DNA from: Serripes groenlandicus
Taxonomy: Eukaryota > Mollusca > Bivalvia > Cardiida > Cardiidae
Assembly: GCA_031761405.1 (NCBI GenBank)
Contig: JASEVX010000005.1
Location: 37,339,198-37,403,197, forward strand
Reading direction: 5' to 3'
Length of the DNA: 64,000 nucleotides
The position numbers and the translations under genes were made by a program. Of the stretch, positions 47,519 through 58,317 are shown piece after piece (within the stretch, counting starts at the first letter, position 1; every line of letters begins with the position of its first letter). The notes beneath the pieces were generated by a model. It was not told where the DNA came from. It did not search any database and saw nothing but the letters and a program-made list of their open reading frames with translations.

Positions 47519-47966
47519 CCAAATACAGATGCTTTCTGATGCCTCTGCAGCAGACTGCTTTTTGAAAACATGGTGACAAAATATGAAATTGCTCAAACAT
47601 GGCAATTTCTCCTTTTGCAATCATGTTATCTATTATTAGTCATAGGTTTTCCATGCAATTATTGAGAATTTCTGCAGCAGACACTTTTTGCCAAAACGTT
47701 TTCAACTCTTTACATATATTATATCCTTCAACCCTTTCCCTAATATAGACAATTTCTGATGCCTCTGCAGCAGATGGCTTTATGAAAACATAGTGACAAA
47801 AGAATAAATTGAACAAAACATGCAATTACTCCTTTTGCCACAATATTTTCCACTTTTAGTCATAGGTTATACATTTAATTATAAAGATTTTCCATTGTTT
47901 TACAAAATATTACACAATCTGTTCAAAGTCGTCTGCTGCAGAATTGTTGTATGAGGAAAAAGGTTA
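47519..47966. mobile_element. Two TTAA-type MITEs in tandem
   Basis: 47519-47700 is a partial copy (GATGCCTCTGCAGCAGACTG). 47731-47966 runs from CAACCCTTTCCCTAATATAG to GTATGAGGAAAAAGGTTA. Its TTAA ends are mutated. Confidence 0.6.
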
Positions 47967-49214
47967 TTACAGGTTTACCCAAAATTTGCTTAGATGTTTC
48001 CAAAGTGGTCTCCTTGAATTAAAATGGGGATATGCATGAATGATTTTGATATTTATATGTCTGTAAAAAAGAATGAAAATCAGGAGAAAGTAAAATATAA
48101 CATTTATTGTTATTATCAACTGATTTATTTTTAATTTTAATTTTTAATAAATTTTCTTGCTTATAAATGGCATTTCTTTTAATTACCAAAAAAACTACAA
48201 AAATTTATGACCCATGCTGTGCAGAGGGTGGTGTGCTTGGACTGACCCTTGCATAACAAAAGAATACTATCATTGATTGACAGTACTTTATGGTTGGTCC
48301 CCTGCTGTGTGACCATCTGGCTGTGATGTACAGGCACACTAGTGTGTTTTATGACACTTTGATGTAATCTTATCAGCTTGTAAGTTACTTGATGATGATG
48401 ATTTTGATTTGACATTTTTTATAATTTTGAAGAAAACAAATGATTTATAAATAATAGTGATTCTCTATTCCAGTAAGTGTTTCTTAACTGAAACTGTCCA
48501 TATAATGGAATAATATTTATTGATAAAAATATCCTTTATTGAGAGTTTCTGTATTTTGGATTTTATAATTTCAAAGTCATATGCTGTAGATTATAAAGAA
48601 TTATATTTTAATTTATGCTAATCACAGTGCCCTCTAAACATAAACCTGAAATAAATAACTGTTATATTAACAATTAGCAATTACTTTTATTGCTAATAGC
48701 CCAAATTTAACAGGCCGTCCGTTGATAATGCAGTTACTATTGTAATCAGTAACAACTCTATCGACCGTGCGTGGGCCCCATCGTTTGTCTAAATATCTAA
48801 ACAACTAGTCAACAACAAAAAAATCATCACTATCGTGATATCTGCTTAGTAAATCTGCCTCATAATTCGAGCTTCTAGGCATCCATCAATAATCTACATA
48901 TATCATTGGCGCTCCTAGCTATTACCTGCCTGGCACTGAGGCATTGTTCATTCGCTTGTACAAATTCCAGTAACAAAACTGTATGGTTTTCGTAACACTA
49001 CCCCACCCACAATATCCTTCACGAAGGGGTCATGATTTAGTCGATTTAGTACACTACAGAAACAAATATATGCACCAAGAACTCTTATTTGAGCAAGTAA
49101 TTTTACGTTAAAGTATTTCACAAACTATTGTAAATTCTTTTTATAGTTACGATGTTTAATTTTTAATTTCGACCACCGGCTATGTGTATACTTTACTGTG
49201 TGATAAATGAACCG
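47967..49214 (-). other. Unassigned region with a possible retroelement remnant
   Basis: On minus, about 48730-48800 reads LFRYLDKRWGPRTVDRVVTD and a few more residues. That resembles the WGPHTVDR-type RNase H segment of DIRS or related retroelements, but the similarity fades after about 18 residues. The rest is AT-rich with no supported gene. Confidence 0.3.
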
Positions 49215-49442
49215 ATGAGGGGTTATGACGTCACGATTCTTATCAGAATGTCTCGCGATCGACTGATAAGCAAACAATGGCCGCGCCCATTACCGGAACC
49301 GAAAAGCACTTTTAGTCGTGTTAAAATTGCAATTTCTTGATTATAAGGTGTTTGTTAATGAAATGCATCTAAAATAAATTTAGTTGATATCGATATCTTT
49401 CATATCAAAGCGGGTTGTTTTCAGCCGAGCGTTGTCCTTTAA

Positions 49443-49850
49443 TATGTGAAATTTAGATGAAACATTGTAACAACAGGCAATATTGCTCATGATGAACAAT
49501 TTCTCCTTTTGCCACAAAGTTTTCAATGGTTGTCTGCAGCATATTCCTTAAAATGCGACTGTTTGTGGACGGTTAAATGTATGTGACGATATGCTAGTGG
49601 ATTGGCACCATGAAAGTATGCGCATTAACCCTTTCCCACCTGCAGACACATTTCGACGCAATAGCAGCAGACGACTTTAGAAAACAATGTGGCCAGAGTT
49701 GAAATTGCTCATGATGAGCAAGAACAACTTGTGCCACAATGTTTTCAGCTTTATTTAACAATTAAACTCTCATTTATGTAGATTTTTCAGGTTTTTGTCA
49801 CTATGTTTTTAAAGTCGTCTGCTGAAGATTTGTTGTATGTGGGAAAGTGT
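49443..49850. mobile_element. TTAA-type MITE half plus diverged full copy
   Basis: About 49443-49575 is a right half (GATGAACAATTTCTCCTTTT). 49629-49850 runs from TTAACCCTTTCCCACCTGCA to TTGTATGTGGGAAAGTGTTTA. Confidence 0.6.
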
Positions 49851-50315
49851 TTATACAAGATTTTTCACTAAACACTTGACTCTTGACCGTTAACAGACTA
49901 AAATAAAACGCAATTAAACAACAAATTATAATTGATTTTTCAGTCAAATTGCCGATTTTGTATGTAATTCAATAGGAGCATAGGGTCACTCTATGTTTGT
50001 ATGAATTCCCCCACCTAAATTTTGTCATTTTTTATTTATTTTTGTATATTTGAAATACTAAGATGTTTTTCTTTCTAAATCTGATTGCGAACTTGAAATA
50101 TGTTAACAAATAAGAAAGTTATTCCCTAATTTGCTAAACGTCCCTTCTTATTTCCATATAGCCGATTATCGACTTTTTGTTATCGGTAGAAGACAGATTG
50201 TTGCATATGGTTTTCACCCATACAGTTTCCCCCTATTCTGTATACAGACTGTCAGTATTACCTTTCAGTCTGTCCAGATGATGCATCTTCCCGTTAGATG
50301 TTTTTACAGTTGACT
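49851..50315. other. Unassigned spacer
   Basis: No supported feature. Confidence 0.4.
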
Positions 50316-51265
50316 CTTAGCCCTTTCCCACATACAACGTGTCTATAGCAGTTTAATTTGAAACTATCATGTGGAAAATCAGTTTGAAGCATTGTGGCAG
50401 AAGTCGAATACTACATATGCGTCAAAATAAGCCTATATCTGGGAAAGGACTAAAACGCACAGCGAGTAAACGGTTAAAATAATAACACGTTCCGTTCTGA
50501 ATGATCTAAGTATTTACATATGGATTTTTTTAAGATCACAATATGTACAAACCGATCCAGTTGTTATGTCCCCAATAAATGGCATAAACATCTGATCCAT
50601 GGACCCATGCGCTGTCAGGATATTTGGAATAAAAATATGATGTAAACTTAAAAAGCGTGAGCAAGGGGGAAATTGGTCGTTTTTCCGTTATGAATACACA
50701 ATTCGTGTGCTACTCGACATTCTGTATCAGAAAAATACTAAATTTAAAGTTGTGTTTCAAAATATCTCCGTTTTACTGACGTTATAATCACTTAACCAAA
50801 TAACTTATGAAATCAGGAAGTGATTACATAATACAATCCACTGAGTAGTTTTATCCTTTGTGTTTTATGCCGATTTAAACAGCATTTCAGTTGTACCACA
50901 GCGAAAATATTTAAAGACAACTTTTAAACAGTTATAAAACTTGGACTAAACTATCAATAATCTGGAGTTCAACACGTTTAATGCCTTTACAAGAAAACTG
51001 TATGCAAAGTGAATTTTACCCTTTCCCCTCGAGTAGACGCTTTCTGACGCCTCTGAAGTAGACAACATTTGAAATCCTAGTGGAAAATTGAGAAATTGCT
51101 CGTAATTATCAATATCTCCATTTGTCACAATGATTTTAACTCTATTCAATAATCATAGTTAGTTATCATTCAAAGAGATAATTTCGAAGTCGTCTCCTGC
51201 AGATTTTCTATATTTTTGACTTGATAATTTCAAAGTGGTCTGCTGCAGATTAATTGTATGTTGAA
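50316..51265. mobile_element. Two diverged TTAA-type MITEs with spacer
   Basis: 50318-50452 starts AGCCCTTTCCCACATACAAC and ends ATCTGGGAAAGGACTAA, with an internal deletion. 51018-51265 has CCCTTTCCCCTCGAGTAGAC and repeated right-half segments (CGAAGTCGTCTCCTGCAGAT, CAAAGTGGTCTGCTGCAGAT). Nothing was recognised between them. Confidence 0.5.
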
Positions 51266-51439
51266 AACGTTAAAGTGTTTGTTTGTAAGTATCACCTGTA
51301 TCGAAATGACTAGTTTATGACAAATGAGATGACTTTGTCATGAGCACATTTTTAATTCCCGATTCCTATCCTTTATGCCAGGCATTAGACAGGCATTCGA
51401 TACCATTATTTAACGAGCTGGCGGTTAACCAATCGACAT

Positions 51440-51545
51440 TATGGGAACGGACCCCACTGTCGCCACTGGGATTCGAACCTTTGACATCTCGCCCCCGGAG
51501 CGGATATCTTGACCACATTGGTACCGGGACCGGTATGTTTACTCG
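51440..51545 (-). repeat. tRNA-like SINE head (minus)
   Basis: On minus it reads ACCAATGTGGTCAAGATATC, CGCTCCGGGGGCGAGATG, then AGGTTCGAATCCCAG, with a good B-box and a degraded A-box. It cannot form a full tRNA. Confidence 0.5.
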
Positions 51546-51590
51546 GAGCACGGTTCAGTAACCAAATAAAGAGGTGAGACCCTACTAAAT

Positions 51591-51861
51591 CATATGAGCC
51601 GTTCCAGAAGAAAACCGACATTTTTGACTCAGCGTTAAGTATAGACCCGGATCAGCCTTAGCATGCCGTGCAGTCTAACCCCGACAGACACATATCGCCT
51701 CCTGTGGATTTTCTGTTTCAGGACTCAATACTCTATACCTTTAAACCCCTGAGACGTAATATGTCGGCCCAGATTAGCCTGCGCGGACTGCACAGGCTGA
51801 TCTGGATCGATACATTACGCAGAGTCCTTAATGACGGTTTTCTCTTGGAACGGCTCATATA
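51591..51861. mobile_element. GAGCCGTTCC palindromic MITE, complete
   Basis: The inverted ends ATATGAGCCGTTCCAGAAGA and TCTTGGAACGGCTCATAT extend over about 35 bp (AAAACCGACATT against AATGACGGTTTT). Internal halves with GACCCGGATCAGCC and GGCTGATCTGGATC are also inverted. Confidence 0.75.
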
Positions 51862-52153
51862 CCATACATTATTCTCATCACGAACCTCGTCACACGAAAA
51901 CCGACATTATGACCTCCAAAGCCTCACGAAGACCAAGATCAATCTGCGCATCCGGGCATTCTAATCGGGATGATTTGAGCGCGTCCTTTCGAAAATGGAC
52001 ACGTTGACCTCGTGAAGTTTAATCAAAAGTTAACACCTTTCGAATGTTACAAACAGAAGTTAATGTCAACTTATTTAGGATCTCGTTACGAGCAGTTTCA
52101 CCTGAATCTGCAATGTTTGTAAAAGTCTTTAATTGCCTTTGACAGCGTAAGTG
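51862..52153. other. Unassigned spacer
   Basis: GAAAACCGACATTATGACCTC near 51896 resembles the MITE end, suggesting a fragment. Nothing else was found. Confidence 0.4.
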
Positions 52154-52382
52154 TTAACCCTTTACTTCATATAGACGCTTTCTGACGCCTCTGCAGCACG
52201 GCTTTTTGAAAACATAGTGACAAAAAGAAGAAATTGCACAAAACTGCAATTTCTCTTTTTTGCCACAATGTTTTCCACTTTTTGTCATAGGCTATCCATT
52301 CAATTATAGAGATTTTCTATGTTTTGACAAAATACGTTCAAAGTCGTCTGCTGCAGAATTGCCGTATGAGGGAAAGGGTTAA
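52154..52382 (+). mobile_element. TTAA-type hairpin MITE, best copy
   Basis: The element 52158-52378 (221 bp) is flanked by TTAA at 52154-52157 and 52379-52382. It starts CCCTTTACTTCATATAGACG and ends CGTATGAGGGAAAGGG. The central palindrome is AAGAAATTGCAC/CTGCAATTTCTC. It encodes nothing and would need a piggyBac-type transposase in trans. Confidence 0.85.
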
Positions 52383-52622
52383 ATGTATGAACAACTCATT
52401 TTATTCTATTTTTCTCACTTTCCTAGTCATTACTGTTTGCAGTAGTAACTAGAGACCTTTTTCGCCTGACGTGGCGACTATATATCATAGCAAGTCAAGG
52501 CTGTGAAAATCCTTCATGTATGTAGTTATGAATGTTGACGGGATATCGATCATATTATATGCCAGCGGTTAATTTATCGGACCTTTACGCATGCCTGAGA
52601 TTCGTTACATTACAGTCATCGA

Positions 52623-53469
52623 CGGTCCTACTAAATACTGCAAGGACTACAAGGACTACAAGGACTACAAGGACTACAAGGACTACACAAGGACTACAAG
52701 GACTACAAGGACGGCTGTAGTATGACAAGAACAGATTACCCTGTAGAGTGTAGGTACAGATCACCCTGTATGGTGTAGGTGGAGATCACCCTGTAGAGTG
52801 TAGGTACAGACCACCCTGTAGAGTGTAGATGCAGAAAATAAAATACAAGGACTACAAGGACATGCAAGGACGGCTGTAGTATGACAAGGACAGATTACCC
52901 TGTAGAGTGTAGGTACAGATCACCCCGTATGTTGTAGGTGGAGATCACCCTGTATGGTGTGGGTGCAGATCACCCTGTAAAGTGTAGGTACAGACCACCC
53001 TGTAGAGTGTAGATGCATGTCCTTGTTGTCCTTGTATTTTATTTTCTGCATCTACACTCTACACTCTACAGGGTGGTCTATACCTACACTCTACAGGGTG
53101 ATCTGCACCCACACCATACAGGGTGATCTCCACTTACACCATACAGGGTGATCTGTACCTACACTCTACAGGGTAATCTGTCCTTGTCATACTACAGCCG
53201 TCCTTCCATGTCCTTGTAGTCCTTGTATTTTATTTTCTGCATCTACACTCTACAGGGTGGTCTGTACCTACACGTTACAGGGCGGTGTGATCTGCACTCA
53301 CACCATACAGGGTGATCTCTACCTACACCATACAGGGTGATATGTACCTACACTATACAGGGTAATCTGTCCTTGTCATACCACAGCCGTCCTTGTAGTC
53401 CTTGTAGTCCTTGTGTAGTCCTTGTAGTCCTTGTAGTCCTTGTAGTCCTTGCAGTATTTAGTAGGACCC
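52623..53469. mobile_element. Foldback element with 8-bp target duplication
   Basis: The 847-bp element is flanked by GTCATCGA at 52615-52622 and 53470-53477. The ends are inverted (GGTCCTACTAAATACTGCAA). Just inside each end are runs of a 9-bp repeat (AAGGACTAC and its complement). These are followed by 25-bp repeats (ACCCTGTAGAGTGTAGGT type), and the whole order is mirrored around about 53020. Nearly all of it can fold into one long hairpin. It has no coding capacity. The 8-bp duplication fits hAT- or P/MULE-like integration; the family is not fixed. Confidence 0.85.
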
Positions 53470-53477
53470 GTCATCGA

Positions 53478-53946
53478 GTATCTGTCATACTGGGAAATAC
53501 CTCAAATGTAGAACTACTGAGAGAAAATGAGAGCATTTACATGATATTCTTATTACTCATAATAGATGAGTTTAAAACTGATTTCTTAGTTTACAGTTCT
53601 ATTCCATAGGGAATAAAATATGTACGACAATAAAAACACTCTTTTATTCAATATTTCAGCATAACCCCTTCTTCAGGATATGACAAAGATCTCAAATAAT
53701 CTTGCGTCCATCTTGAAAATAATCTTTCACTCATGTCAGTCTACATGTAAATAAAAGAGTGTTTTTTTATCTTATAAAACTTATTTATTTTATATCGATT
53801 GTAGTGTAAGTTCTTAGATGTTATACTATTGACTCGCAATGTCTGCTTCCTGGATACCCAACCAGTACTCGGCGCCGATTGTGTAGGGAGGTCCCCAATC
53901 TCACTAACGGTTGGTTCAGAAGAGGTGGACGCTTAACCTCTGAGCC
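53478..53946. other. Unassigned spacer
   Basis: A tRNA-like B-box remnant may exist near 53880-53940 on minus. No gene was found. Confidence 0.35.
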
Positions 53947-54415
53947 AACGTGCAACATATACAGTAGATTCGCGCTTCCTCAAACATGGGACAACTCGAA
54001 TATATCGTATAACTCGAACCATTTCCCGGAGAGCAATCAGAACTGCTGCTGTGCAGTTTCCTTCATTTGAGCCGAGCCCCGGAAGCTCAGTCGGTAGCGA
54101 CGCGAACTTTCAAACCCAGGGGTTGTGAGTTCGAACCCAAGCTCGGCCAACATTCTAACTGACGTTTGACCAAAGTCACTGTGACAAGTGTCATTCATCT
54201 TCAACCAATGGACTTACAGTCTATGTGTTAAAGCAGCCATTCTTTACTTTATCACTTGCACGCTTTTTATTATAAACACACCGTCGTCAAAAAGCATCAT
54301 GACGCTGACAATACATAAATGAAATGTAGAGATAAGTCTAACTCGCCGATGAGTTATTTATAAGAACATTTCGAATTCGAGTTATCGCGAGTCGAGATAA
54401 TGGAGTTCGATGGGA
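53947..54415. mobile_element. ACTCGAA-rich MITE with SINE inserted
   Basis: It begins ATACAGTAGATTCGCGCTTC and ACAACTCGAATATATCGTAT. It ends TTTCGAATTCGAGTTATCGC, GAGTCGAGATAATGGA. The SINE at 54065-54240 interrupts it. It is related to 43370-43665. Confidence 0.55.
54065..54240 (+). repeat. tRNA-derived SINE
   Basis: The head AGCTCAGTCGGTAGCGACGC and B-box GAGTTCGAACCCAAGCTCGG are followed by CAACCAATGGACTTACAGTC. The 3' tail is missing. Confidence 0.75.
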
Positions 54416-54656
54416 AAATTACCAACACATTCAGCACAATACCTTATAATGAAAGAAAATGTCAATTATGTAAAACTATCGAAGATGAAATGCACTTTTT
54501 GTTAGAATGTCCAATGTTTTCTGATATAGAATGTTATATATAAAAAAATAGTATTGGACACATCCAAGTATGATTAAATTTATTGAATTACTTAAATCTG
54601 AAAATGAAAATATAGTTAAAAACTTGACCATATTTTTTACAAGGGTTTTAAAATAA
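54412..54656 (+). pseudogene. LINE ORF2 C-terminus with CCHC knuckle, broken
   Basis: The frame reads IPYNERKCQLCKTIEDEMHF then LLECPMF, the C-terminal zinc-knuckle pattern RxCxxC...EDExHFLLxCP of RTE/CR1-type LINE proteins. A stop follows at ECYI. Another frame continues WTHPSMIKFIELLKSENENI to a TAA near 54656, as expected for the protein end. Only this terminal ~80-codon piece remains, so the copy is 5'-truncated and disabled by a shift. Confidence 0.7.
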
Positions 54657-54694
54657 GGAATAAAAACAATTATGTTTCTGTTTCAGTGGCAGCC

Positions 54695-54894
54695 TTAACC
54701 CTTGCACTCATATAGACGCTTTCTGACGCCTCTGCAGCAGACGGCTTTTTGAAAACGTGCAATTTCTCCTTTTGCCACAATGTTTTCCACTTTTTGTCAT
54801 AGGTTATCCATTCAACAATGGAGATTTTCTATGTTTTGACAAAATACGTTTAAAACTGTCTGCTGCAGAATTGTCGTATGAGGGAAAGGGTTAA
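54695..54894 (+). mobile_element. TTAA-type MITE, internally deleted
   Basis: The element 54699-54890 has TTAA on both sides (54695-54698 and 54891-54894). It starts CCCTTGCACTCATATAGACG and ends GTATGAGGGAAAGGG. The left half of the central palindrome is missing. Confidence 0.75.
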
Positions 54895-55406
54895 GATGAA
54901 AATTAATGTGGAAGTTGCGAAAATGCCCACATTGAGCAACTTCGCCATCTTCTTCAATGATTTTTTATTTAATTTCTATTTTTTTTCTTCTATACATATG
55001 GTATTATTTCTAGTAATTTGTTATAACTACACTAGATTTTGTAAAAGACGTTTGTCATTCAAACGGGGGGAAATAAATGTATTTTCTAGAATATTTCCAA
55101 ACTTCTATTTGTGTTAGTCTGCTGCTTGACTGTGTTAAAACAAAAGTGTTATAAGTATGGTGTATGTTGGGCAAACTGCCCTTTTTTCCTGAATAAAATC
55201 TATTTATCTATCTATATTTCCTGGTGCTGATATAAGATGCATCTTATTTCTTATCTATTATCACTGATTGTTGAGCCATCATTATGTCAGTGTTTAACGC
55301 TGTTATCAACATTTTCATATCCACGGAGACCTATATTTACACAAAATTACCAGTGCATTAGTCGTAATGATATCACCTACAATCCTTAGCGCAGAGCAGT
55401 GATTGA
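54895..55406. other. Unassigned spacer
   Basis: AT-rich with no supported exon. Confidence 0.4.
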
Positions 55407-55700
55407 TTGATTGATTAATTGGGGTTTAACGCCGTTTTCAACAATTTCTCAGTTATATGTCGGCGGCCAGTTCACCTACTCGCGCATTTCCTGGTTTTCT
55501 CACACCAGTACTCCACACAACAATCTTCCCAAGCAACTGGCTGCTTTTCCACATAGACTTAGCCCATTGGTGGAAGACGAATGACGCATGTCGCATTGAC
55601 TGTTGTCAATCGTCGGAAAGAAAGTTGGCCGAGCCGGGATTCGAACTCACAACCCCTGGATTGACAGCCCGCGTCGCTACCGACTGAGCTACCGGGAGAA
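55407..55700 (-). repeat. tRNA-derived SINE, full length (minus)
   Basis: On minus the head is CGGTAGCTCAGTCGGTAGCG and the B-box GAGTTCGAATCCCGGCTCGG. The body is CACCAATGGGCTAAGTCTAT and the tail GGCGTTAAACCCCAATTAAT, CAATCAATCAAT. It is the best copy of its family here and its open frame is incidental. Loss of the acceptor stem marks it as a SINE rather than a tRNA gene. Confidence 0.85.
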
Positions 55701-55869
55701 GTGAAGACACTACTTATATCTCTAAATTGTTTGTTCTATGTATGACCCGACGTAGAATCGAACCCTTGTCCCTCGCACTCGAGGCGTGCGCTTATGTTTT
55801 GCGTGTTATTTTATAATCGTTTACTTTGTGTGAGAACTGCATGCTTTAACACAAAGCCGGGTAAAAAGT

Positions 55870-56720
55870 CACATCTAGTATAATTTTGCAATAGAATATA
55901 AAACCCTATTGTAAAGGGAACCATTGCTCGAGATGAGCAATACCGCTTATTGATACCACGTTTTTAATAGTCGTCTATTACAGAGACATAGAAATACGTC
56001 TGCTTCAGTCAACGTGTTAAGGAATGTGTCTAACAAATTGTATACATGGCAATATAAGATAGAGTCGACGGAGCAGAATTTCCAATTTAGAACTATTTCT
56101 GTCGGAGGAAATTGGTAAAATTCAACTGAGCGAAAGACGATTCCCAAATTCTATGAAGAAATGTGTCCTGAAACAACTTGTATATTTGTGAAGTGGAGTT
56201 TATCGCCGTTTGAACAGTATTCAAAAGATATCTCGGCAGCCAATTTGTCCCAATTGTGCGTTTCTTGGCTCTCTCGTACGCAAAAACAACTACACACTAC
56301 AATCTTCCTGGTCTTCCTGGTCAACTAGTCAACTGGCGTAACTATTCAACCGATTGGCGGAAGATGAATGACGCAATTAATTGCGGCATCAATGATCAAA
56401 CAGAATGTTGTCTAAGCCGGGATTTGAATTCGTGACCCCTGGGTGGACATCCCTCGCCAACGGAAGCCATTGCGATTCACTTTTGTATTTCAATCCGAAC
56501 GTGATTATTCCTTTCCCACATATAGACGCTTCCTGACGCCTCTGTAGCAACCGACTTTTGAAAAGCTTGTGCCAAAAGGAGAAATAACTTGTCATTCTCC
56601 ATTATTGCATTGGTGTGTCTTAAAAGTCATCCGCTACATTTCTTCCCTTTTCGCACAATGTTTTCTCAAGTCGTCTGATGTGGTTGCGTCATAGCGATAC
56701 TACCACTTTAAATGTTGATT
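55870..56720. mobile_element. Diverged MITEs and a SINE
   Basis: 55880-56020 and 56505-56720 are decayed TTAA-type MITEs (AACCATTGCTCGAGATGAGC; TTCCCACATATAGACGCTTC). 56192-56470 on minus is a diverged SINE (GAGTTTATCGCCGTTTGAAC tail, CCGGGATTTGAATTC at the B-box). Confidence 0.5.
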
Positions 56721-57052
56721 TATTTTTAAGTTTTTCCCACCACCAGACGAAGTTTTACACATTTGCATCAGATCATTTTACATTATTCCTAGAAAAGATG
56801 AAAATGCTCATAATGTATAATTTCTTTTTTTCCCATCATGTTCTCTACTATATTCTAAAATTAAACGATCACTTTGAAAGAATTGACATATTTCCCACCC
56901 GCCCCTGCCCTGAAATGTGCAAAGGCATCTGCGACAGATTATTTCTATGTGATAAGTGCCAAATTTATATTAGAGCAAATCAGACGACATTAGTATCGTA
57001 GACTTATGAACAGCATAAGAGTCTCATTCTCTCTTCTTCTCTGTTTCATCAG

Positions 57053-57215
57053 AAATGATCTGACTGAGCCATTACATATATCTCCAATGCACCATGAAGT
57101 CAAGTCAATTAGGGGTCAGTGTGACTATTTTGACACATCATGCAACCAATTAAATCCTGGTCATTATCTGATAGCAACTGAAGAGGTTTGTTACCTCATT
57201 TCAAATCATGTTTGA
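57053..57215 (+). CDS. Candidate terminal exon of an unidentified gene
   Basis: A strong polypyrimidine tract and acceptor (CTTCTTCTCTGTTTCATCAG, AG at 57051-57052) precede an open stretch entered with one leftover base. It encodes NDLTEPLHISPMHHEVKSIR, GQCDYFDTSCNQLNPGHYLI and then ATEEVCYLISNHV to a TGA at 57213-57215. AATAAA at 57247-57252 lies 32 bp later. Alternatively it is an internal exon ending at the GTTTGT donor (57186). The two central cysteines and the Asp/Tyr composition do not identify a family. No upstream partner exon was found; the ~350 bp before it contain only decayed MITE sequence. The call rests only on splice and polyadenylation signals. Confidence 0.3.
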
Positions 57216-57448
57216 CACATTTTGTATTCTAATTTCATTTTTAACAAATAAAATCGGTAAAGATTTATATTTAATGAGTGTAATTGAAAATCCTCACAGT
57301 CACATTCAAAATCCCTTCGGACAAAAAGTGTCCTTGTAGTCAAAATCCCATCGATAATTTTAAAATGGTAGTCAAAATTCCCTTACACAGTTACTGTTTA
57401 ATCTCACTTTGATCATTTTGGGTTTTTTATTAGCTTAGTTTTTTGCTT

Positions 57449-57650
57449 AGCTCACCTGAGCAGTAAGTGCTCACTTATTGTCCAGCTATGTCGTCTGTCG
57501 TCTGTCTGTCTGTCTGTCTGTCTCTTCTCTCATATTTGCCTACTAAACCAATGTACCAATTTCAAAATACAAGAACAGTTACTGCAGAAAATGGAAATTC
57601 ATCATATTTAGCAACAGGTTACATTTCACATTTAAATGAATGCAGTGGTT
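57449..57650 (+). mobile_element. Orphan Helitron-like 5' head
   Basis: AGCTCACCTGAGCAGTAAGT, GCTCACTTATTG carries the GAGCA/TGCTC hairpin. It is followed by a (GTCT)n microsatellite near 57492-57524 and typical first-body sequence. No tail is found. Confidence 0.6.
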
Positions 57651-58317
57651 AGATGTAGGCCTAATGATTGGTGTATATATTGACCAATCAAAATCCATTT
57701 TAGATAGATAAGATTAAAACTAATTATTTAACCATCTTTATACAATTGGCATAGTTTAACACTGTGTATAAGATAAGAAAAGAAATTGTTTATTAACGTG
57801 ACATGTGTGAAACAAATTTTGGTTAACAATATTATATAAAAAACAAAAAATAACCACACCCGGCCCTTTGGACCTTTAAGTTACCGTTATTATTTTACAT
57901 TAATACGGGTAAACAAATCGACGGCGAAGCCGGCGATGTTTCCCGTCAATAGGTAATGTGTATGAACTTTGCACAAATTTGCTATACAGTCTTTCCTAAA
58001 ATTGTGTCCCGAGCGAGTTTTTCGATGCAGTGATGTAGTCACCATACTCGTACGTTTTCATTGGATGAAAAGAAAATATCGAAACAAAAAAAAACGTCTA
58101 GAGGAAATAATTAAATATGATAATACGTACACGATAAAGGAACGAGCACAAGTTATTCTATGTGTGATAATTTGCGTGTAATAACACTCGTCGTCTTTTT
58201 CTAAAACGAGTTCAAATAACAACTCGTAAGGGTTTTTTGACTTTCCGGAAGTTATAAATCCAAATTCCTGTAATATGACGTCATAATATGACGTCATTCT
58301 ATTAGAGGTGCAGTGGA
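57651..58317. other. Unassigned spacer
   Basis: No gene or repeat is seen except TGACGTCATAATATGACGTC near 58275, a perfect 20-bp palindrome. Confidence 0.4.

Larger units (their letters stand above)
44474..49442 (+). mobile_element. Putative ~5-kb TIR element carrying the P2X7-ballast gene
   Basis: The left end CCTTAAAGGAATACGCTTGG plus CTGA (44474-44497) is matched in reverse by TCAGCCGAGCGTTGTCCTTT (49421-49440). About 190 bp further in, a perfect 20-bp inverted pair GTGACGTCATAACCCCTCAT lies at 44663-44682 and 49215-49234. The arms of ~220 bp are otherwise diverged (GGGCGCCGCCAT against GGGCGCGGCCAT). No target duplication is obvious. Inside are the P2X7-ballast gene, a SINE, MITEs and possible retroelement debris, but no transposase. 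That it moved as one element is inference. Confidence 0.5.

Noticed and set aside
52640..53460. Telomere-like repeat
   Set aside because: The 9-bp AAGGACTAC runs are confined to the arms of an 847-bp foldback element with a target duplication and do not match TTAGGG-type repeats.
55457..55687. Protein-coding frame resembling others at 9039-9266 and 47299-47571
   Set aside because: All three are the same SINE read through on one strand or the other.
56678..57001. 107-residue plus-strand frame upstream of the 57053 exon candidate
   Set aside because: Its first part is decayed MITE sequence and no splice junction links it to the exon in frame.
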